Source: Collybia mongolica
Taxonomy: Eukaryota > Basidiomycota > Agaricomycetes > Agaricales > Clitocybaceae
Length of the DNA: 64,000 nucleotides
NCBI GenBank assembly: GCA_013420905.1
Contig: JAAXNY010000009.1
Coordinates: 1,612,001-1,676,000 of the forward strand
Direction: 5' to 3'
Positions 56,201-64,000 of the stretch are shown here, in pieces; position 1 is the first letter of the stretch; the number at the start of each line of letters is the position of its first letter. Both the position numbers and the translations under genes were made by a program. The notes under the pieces are model-generated. The model did no database searches. It had not been told where the DNA came from and saw only the letters and a list, made by a program, of their open reading frames with translations.

Positions 56201-56381
56201 GTAGTGTGTGAGGAGTTGATGTGCTTGGAATGTCAGTTCGCTTGATTTCGACCATGGAGTCGGACTGGGAAGAATGGCAAGTGTTGAGCAGGGGCTGGGG
56301 TTGAATGAATAGAAATGGGAGACCCACTGAATTTGTGGACAGTACACTGTCAAGAGAAGATGGGAGAATAACGTCTCCCAT
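53231..56381 (-). CDS. GYP7: Gyp7-like Rab GTPase-activating protein (TBC domain)
   Basis: Twelve exons (56381-56094, 56043-55917, 55879-55751, 55701-54627, 54583-54505, 54451-54220, 54165-54062, 54005-53906, 53858-53822, 53770-53611, 53556-53539, 53476-53231) give 864 residues. Gyp7 accelerates GTP hydrolysis by Ypt7/Rab7-type GTPases at the vacuole. The N-terminal part (YSKSKVYVNPTAYARDNIPG, IYLLAWIPEALLNEKGSSEW) is the PH-like region of the family. The TBC domain has IFRRGISADMRQTTWPYVLG, then HRIDVDCRRTDRTQPIFS (catalytic Arg finger region), GYVQGMSDLCAPVYVVM (Gln finger), TFWCFTKFMHRM, and FCFRWVLIAFKREFPF. Exon 11 is only 18 nt (FDEILK), supported by conservation of FDEILKYCNELS. A 37-bp intron follows exon 2. 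Confidence 0.93.
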
Positions 56382-56507
56382 CTATTGTGATTTTTTTTGA
56401 GGTAAAGTACTGCGGTCACTGCGCAATATTATTATGAAATATACACATTCGTCACGCGCGTCATACGTCACGTGGTAAACAACATACAAAGGGCCCACTA
56501 CTACACA

Positions 56508-58052
56508 TCATAATGTAGGACTAAAACCTTTCGGAAACACTTGACGGACGTTGATGTTTATCCTCGTCGAACGCATGTAATCTTCGTAAGGCTGCCATTC
56601 GGGCTCTTCCGATTGCAGATGTGAAGGTAGAGTCCCTTCAAGGATTCGGGGTACGCCTTGAAGCAAGGCAGCTTAGTTAGCTTAGTTGTGCGTCATTCAT
56701 CAAACAACCATGGTTTTACACACCATGATAGGCGCGCCTACACCACGGTCCTGCCATGATAACGACATCGCCAGAGCGCAGTAGGATTGGAATCGGTTCT
56801 ATGTCCCTGGTCAAGCCTCCAATGAGAAACACAGCCGCATTTCCCAAGCTATCAAGTTTTTTAAGCAGGTAGACAGGGGCATTTTCCGAAGACTCACGAT
56901 ATAGACACCAGTGGGGATGTTGCACATACTTCTGATCGATCAACGTGGGCCATGAGCGTATCCTACAAAAAAGTAATTAAGTCGCAATTCAACCCCAATG
57001 CTGTACGCAATGTGATATTTATACAGACCTTTTCTTGATAAAAGTTCACTATGCCAGCATCAGGTTCTACGATGGTCAATGAACATTTTGTGGAATGAGA
57101 TATGATGAACTGTAAAGTCACCGTAAGTATCACCCCAACTCTGCCAGTCAAATTCTTTATCTCCCCAACCAGTCTGAATGCCAGCAAACACATGCTCCCA
57201 GTCGATCGACTCCACTACATCCTTACACAGATTCTTCACCCGACCGTGAATAGGTGCCTTTCCCTGCGTGAAATCGTATTGTTTTGTCCCCCAGTGATAA
57301 TACCATCCCATATTAGCCCACCGCAGCTTTGGTACCAACGTCGAGGAGAGGACCGCCTGTGCATTTGGAGACGGTGCTTGAGGAGGTTTAGGTGTAGAAG
57401 CTATGTTCAAGAAGTTGTCTGGGTTTGCGGGAGTATTTTCAACTAGCTGTCGTGGACCTGGACGTTCCGGGTTTAACGTCGTTGCTAGAGCTTTTGGATG
57501 AATCAAAATGTCCCTGCTGGAGTCATTTCGAGAGCGTAGCCAGTTGTTCCATATTCCTTCGGGTGGAAGCACGTAATGGGTGTCAAGGTTGGTTTCGTTT
57601 GGGCTGCGAGCCTGCTCTGAGAGTGACCATTTCACTAAATCTCGTTGCTGTTCAGATGAGAGAAGTGACGGTAGTATAACAAGACCTGATGAGTACATTG
57701 ATAAATATAGGGCAGCCTGTATTGGAAAGCCCACCACACCAGGTATTTGGGGCACAGTATAAGCTTTGCTATCATGACCTGCGAAGGCTATTTCCCTATA
57801 TTCCTTCATATCAGACCGACCCGACCATACACCATCCTGCACTTCATTGGTTCTTGCCGGATTCAATGTTGCCAAGTCGAGAACATTGTAAAGATCGGGT
57901 GGAGGAAACCGAGCTTTGAACTTTTTTTCGGCAACTCTAAAGGATGTCCAATAGGGATCGTCGGTTTTGTGCCTTGTGGCCTTGAGATGGAGCCGTCTTG
58001 CCTTTTTGTACTCCTGGGAAGAGGTATCATAAAGACTGGGGGATGGAGACAT
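56508..58052 (-). CDS. ALKBH1: AlkB homologue 1, Fe(II)/2-oxoglutarate dioxygenase
   Basis: Five exons (58052-57122, 57066-57029, 56962-56898, 56848-56724, 56671-56508), 440 aa. This family oxidatively demethylates nucleic acids (tRNA and DNA for ALKBH1). Iron ligands: H and D of LMAHVDRSE (His329, Asp331) and the His of RRAYHAALL (about 386). The 2OG-binding arginines are in the C-terminal [13 protein letters not shown]. Also seen: [16 protein letters not shown] and [14 protein letters not shown]. The N-terminal ~300 residues contain the ALKBH1-type substrate-recognition region ([18 protein letters not shown]). It is divergent from LETM1, start codons 175 bp apart. Confidence 0.94.
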
Positions 58053-58227
58053 TGGTGATAAGGGTAACTATGTAACATGGACAAATACAGAAAAAGAAAA
58101 AAAAAATAAAGGTTAATTGAATTTGAGTACATAAATTTGAATGTTTTGCGGCAAGCTCGGTATTTTTGAATTGGTCTACGAAATTGCATGAGCCATCTTG
58201 CAAAGACAGCGTAGAGTCCGTTAACTT

Positions 58228-60520
<2,293 letters not shown>

Positions 60521-60730
60521 ATGGTTGTTTGCCTTACTCGAGTGTATGAAGTTATTCAGTATATATAGAAGCGCACACTCTGTAGGCAGAAATGGTTAAG
60601 AGAGATCATTTCAAATTCTGGAGTTTCGAGTAGAGGGTATTATATGGTACATCCCACTGAAATAGATCAGACAAAATATGCGAAGCACGGTCCCTAAGAA
60701 GTTAAGTTCCTGAGGGAAATATGGTAAGCC

Positions 60731-61497
60731 CTATAAAGTATCATCTATCCGTTGGTATACTAGCGGTTTTTCACTACGTAAGTCTGGGGTCTTTGCGCGC
60801 GATCTTACACCATCTACCTCAACCTCCTCATACTCGTCCTCGTCGTTGTCGGAACTTTCGGCCCAGAACCGGCCCGCTTGGAGTGCCAGAACACCCGTCA
60901 AAGCGACACTGCAGATGAGATTGTTCGAAGCGAGTTCGAGCGTTGCATGACGCAAAGTGCGGGGGAACGGGTCTAAGAGTTGATGTGTGGGGAGATAAGT
61001 GAATTTTGCAACAAGGCCTAATGGGCAGCGAGAAAGTGAGTGTGAGCGAGCTTGAAAGTCAGGGAGTACGAACTTGGCAGTACGGAATGCAGATACATGA
61101 CGATACTCGTGCCGAATAAAACTAATACCAAGGATTTAGCTATAGTCATTGTTGGGAATGGTAGAGGACTTACAGATGCTGCCTCCATCAAACATAATAT
61201 TTCCAGCCTCGCCATCCCGTAGACTCCACAAAATAGTGATACCACCGATGAGGACTACGGCTGCGAGGAAGTACAGAATCTCAGGGGGCCCTTTGGCTAG
61301 AATTGAGTAGTACGAGGCTGCGGTCCATAGATGTTCGTCGGTGACAGGTGATTTCCATAAGGTGAGGGAGTCGGCAATCCAATGAGTGAAAAGGGAGCCT
61401 GACTTTGATATTGGGCGTCGTGAATAGAGGTTGGATAGAGGGACTGACCTAGCAAGAAGCTCGTAACACATACTACAACGCCAGATCGTACGCCCAT
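60731..61497 (-). CDS. SHR3: Shr3-like ER membrane chaperone for amino-acid permeases
   Basis: Four exons (61497-61449, 61398-61174, 61121-61074, 61017-60731), 202 aa. Shr3 assists folding and ER exit of amino-acid permeases. The product starts MGVRSGVVVCVTSFLLGSLF then THWIADSLTLW (first membrane segment plus family signature). It continues with ASYYSILAKGPPEILYFLAA, VVLIGGITILWSLRDG, GGSIFLFGTSIVMYLHSVLP and ASNNLICSVALTGVLALQAG, giving four hydrophobic segments, and ends in an acidic cytosolic tail (SSDNDEDEYEEVEVDG). It is divergent from the RsfS-like gene with 97 bp between start codons. Confidence 0.92.
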
Positions 61498-61594
61498 GGC
61501 TATGGCGGTTGATGTCGAGAAGCCAAAAAATAGGTGACACGTGATTGATATAGCGGAGTGTCGTGTGACAGAGAGCGTGACGACGCCAGACAAG

Positions 61595-62301
61595 ATGCAG
61601 CGACTTGGATGTCGCGTCGAACGCTTTGCTCGTTCATATTCTACAGCCCCTCCAGTTCCCTGGTTCGTTGACCAATCCCCTGTTCCCCGCGTTTTCACGC
61701 AGCGCCCAAACCCTCCACATCTCCCTCAGAGGTCAAATCCAATCTTACCCTTGCCTGAAAATACCCCCCAGGCGTTAAGGGACCTCCATGTCCAGCTATC
61801 AAAGTCCCCGCATTTGGAGTCATCTACTTTGGTTGTGTCTCAACCCTTGACCCAACCCCCAGGACCACCCTTGCCGTGGAGGCCATCCCAAGGCCGCCGA
61901 AGGCGAGGGGGAACATACCCTGGTGAATCAATGTACGACATTCCAGGAGGGATCTGGAACTGGGTCGTTATGGCGCAAGTGAGCCTTTCATATGTATCCA
62001 CAAACACCTGAAAGCGAACCACTTTCTCAGGTTAAGGAAGGCACTGAAAATAAGGGTGCCATTGAGTCCGTTGTGCGGGTGATAAGGAAGACTGTGAGGC
62101 TTTTTTTCATTTCATTTTTCTCTCTTAGAAGCAGCGGTTGAAAACATGTTTCAGCTTTTGACTATAGAACCACCGCTGCCAATACCACCCAACTCAAAAA
62201 GAAGGATGCACAACGGGTGGGCTATGGTCGATGCGGGTGATTTTGCAGTTCACGTATTGAGCAAAGAAGCAAAGGAGAAGTATTTCAGTGGCCAATGGTG
62301 A
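61595..62301 (+). CDS. RsfS-like ribosomal silencing/assembly factor, probably mitochondrial
   Basis: Three exons (61595-61978, 62031-62093, 62155-62301), 197 aa. The C-terminal region IWNWVVMAQVKEGTENKGAI, VVRVIRKTLLTIEPPLP, WAMVDAGDFAVHVLSKEAKE resembles the RsfS/MALSU1 fold, where a trailing G-D-x-V-V-H-V-x-S segment is typical. RsfS proteins bind the large-subunit protein uL14 and regulate subunit joining; eukaryotic members act in mitochondria (fused to Atp25 in yeast). The Arg/Ser-rich N-terminus (MQRLGCRVERFARSYSTAPP) fits a mitochondrial presequence. The in-frame Met at 61541 lies inside the shared promoter and is less likely. The assignment rests on the C-terminal third only. Confidence 0.7.
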
Positions 62302-62405
62302 ATTCACATATATAAAATATAATACACAATACAAAATTAGATTTGTATATAAAGAGGATAAAAATGTGACAAGTGTGACAAACCCCGAGAATTAGTACAA
62401 CCACA

Positions 62406-63929
62406 ATGTCCAGCAGGGCGGGTGGATTGTACGGAGGAATCCAATTTTCATCTGGCACAACTTTCTCTTCATCCATTGCTCAACCATCCTCTATACAAAA
62501 TCCACCATCAGATGTCCCAAACACAGTGGCGACTTCCATCGTCCCAGAAGCAGTCCAGCCAACTGCACCTCAAACTTCTGCTGACCTAGCTCCAGGAGGA
62601 GCAGCAGCAAAGGCCACAGCCGGTATCTCTTCATCTGCTACACTCTTACAGTTTTAGAGCTCGTTTATTGAAATAACGATCTTCTGCATCTCTCATTCGA
62701 AGGGTGGTCTGCGTCCCTCGCCTTCGCTCCTGTCCGCCGCAATCAAATACAAAAGTCGAAACCAGCATTAACAAGACTGCCCGTCGGTGCAGCTGTCACA
62801 TCCAGTGGTCCTGCTCCAGCCTTTGGCCTCTCTTCTACCGCCGTAGTCTTTGCGCCCCCCTCATTGGTGGAGCCACCGAAACCCGCCGCTCCAGAGCCTC
62901 AAACTCAAGGATGGGGCAAGAAGGTCAAACCACCATCTATGGTTCTGGACGAGGATGTGAATGGCTTCAAGAGTTCCCACAATAAGAGAAAGGGGAAAGG
63001 GAAAGGAAAGAAGGTGAGTTGGTCTCGTTGTATCTTGTATATTCATCACGTTCGCTTTTTAGAATAGGAACATCCCCCTTGTCGCAGCCTGGGACCCATT
63101 GGAGCCTTACGATCCTCTCAGGCCCAACGATTACAATGAATTTAAGCTTTGGAAACAGAAAGACCGCATTGACAGACGAGAGCGATTAGCTGAACAGCGG
63201 CGTTTGGAGGACCGAAAACGAATCCGGCGAAGTAACAGTTATTCTGATACCGATGGTAGCGACGGCTCCACAGGTGAGAGACCCAGGAAAACTGGTGAGT
63301 ATTCTAACCTGGTAGCCTGCTTTCCTATTAAACGTCTTGACCTCTGCAACAGGCCGCTTCGACAACGGATTTGACCAATGGTCAAGAGCTGACGATGAGT
63401 GGCGGGAGAATACTAATACCCACACGACTATAACTCAACCCACTTTGCCGCCAATACAACGTGTCATCCCCGTAACCGTTGAGCCTACACTTACAGGCGA
63501 TGAAGCATATCAGCGTCGTCTTGCGATGTCAAATGTGGCCAAATCACGGACCTCTCCACCCCTAGTCATACCACTACCTATTAGTGGTGGGGGCAGTGAG
63601 GAGGACGACATCCCTGGTTTATCTATGGGCAGTGCTGGGATCGCACCTAATATATCTCGTGCTACGGAAACAGGCGACGAAGCCTACCTTAGGCGGCTTG
63701 CCATGTCCACCAATAAACCTCAGCCGCATCCTTTCATATCCCCCCCTTCGCCACCAACCCTTGCTTATGATCCATTTGCTCCGCCTGTTGTTCCGCCCCC
63801 GCCTCCTGGTCCTTTACCATCAGCTTTGGAAGCTAAGGTTAAGGCCGCAGCCGCGATCGCCGCGAAGCTCAGTGCGTTGGGCGGTTCTGCTTCTTCCATA
63901 CCGCCACCATCTCCTGCAGAAGACGAAAA
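62406..63929 (+). CDS. RBM17: Splicing factor SPF45/RBM17-like protein, 3' end beyond the window
   Basis: Exons 62406-62622, 62703-63013, 63063-63294 and 63353-63929, ending at a donor (AAAAGTAAGC), so the gene continues to the right. Seen: [20 protein letters not shown] (family-type N-terminus), [17 protein letters not shown], then the signature [20 protein letters not shown] followed by a charged helix [20 protein letters not shown]. Two TGDEAYxRRLAMS repeats (around 63497 and 63671) and Pro-rich linkers follow. The G-patch and UHM/RRM domains expected at the C-terminus would lie off-window. SPF45 acts in the spliceosome in 3' splice-site choice. Confidence 0.85.
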
Positions 63930-64000
63930 GTAAGCTTTTAATCAGAAAAACTTTACAGTGAATCTGATCACGAAAACATAAGGCCTGATCCACATGGTTT
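63930..64000 (+). other. Start of an SPF45 intron/next exon at the window edge
   Basis: Intron donor at 63930 (GTAAGC). The acceptor is probably the ATAAG near 63981, so a fifth exon may begin before the window ends. Confidence 0.4.

Overview
This window is nuclear DNA of a filamentous basidiomycete fungus, most likely an agaricomycete. The genes carry several 37-100 bp GT-AG introns each. A Gal4-type Zn2Cys6 regulator, fungal Shr3, Gyp7, Sfi1 and Mdm38/LETM1 orthologues, and basidiomycete-type hAT, Tnp2/CACTA and Tc1 transposases all point the same way. I cannot name the species from sequence alone.

Layout. (1) 1-270: zinc-cluster exons of a Zn2Cys6 transcription factor on the minus strand, running off the left edge. 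(2) About 1.29-44.61 kb: a nested transposable-element island with no clearly functional host gene. It contains non-autonomous hAT-like elements (two young copies with 8-bp target duplications, two strongly decayed), a third hAT-like family, three Tc1/mariner elements with full-length DD34E transposase frames, a broken CACTA (Tnp2) transposase, a full-length LINE (6.37 kb, 14-bp target duplication) inserted in a hAT transposase pseudogene, an NGN-KOW (Spt5-like) pseudogene interrupted by a hAT-like element, solo LTRs, SINE-like/retroposon copies, fold-back elements, and a pair of multi-kilobase inverted arms (about 12.2-16.7 kb and 31.6-38.2 kb). (3) 44.87-64.0 kb: a compact cluster of eleven housekeeping genes: SFI1(+), PIG-Y(-), a small coiled-coil protein(+), a Gfo/Idh/MocA oxidoreductase(+), aprataxin(-), GYP7(-), ALKBH1(-), LETM1(+), SHR3(-), an RsfS-like gene(+) and SPF45/RBM17(+, cut by the right edge). 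Three divergent pairs share short intergenic regions (about 98, 175 and 251 bp).

The genes in (3) act in different processes: spindle pole body, GPI-anchor synthesis, DNA repair, Rab regulation, 2-oxoglutarate-dependent demethylation, mitochondrial ion and ribosome biology, permease folding, and splicing. They are not a pathway cluster. In the island, the ordering of insertions, the CpG-to-TpG decay of older copies, and the matched empty and filled sites in the two inverted arms allow part of the insertion history to be read directly. I found no convincing new multi-gene biological system. The least-described items are the NGN-KOW gene family relic, hAT-like families sharing one terminal repeat but using different subterminal repeats, and the inverted-repeat-within-TIR Tc1 elements.
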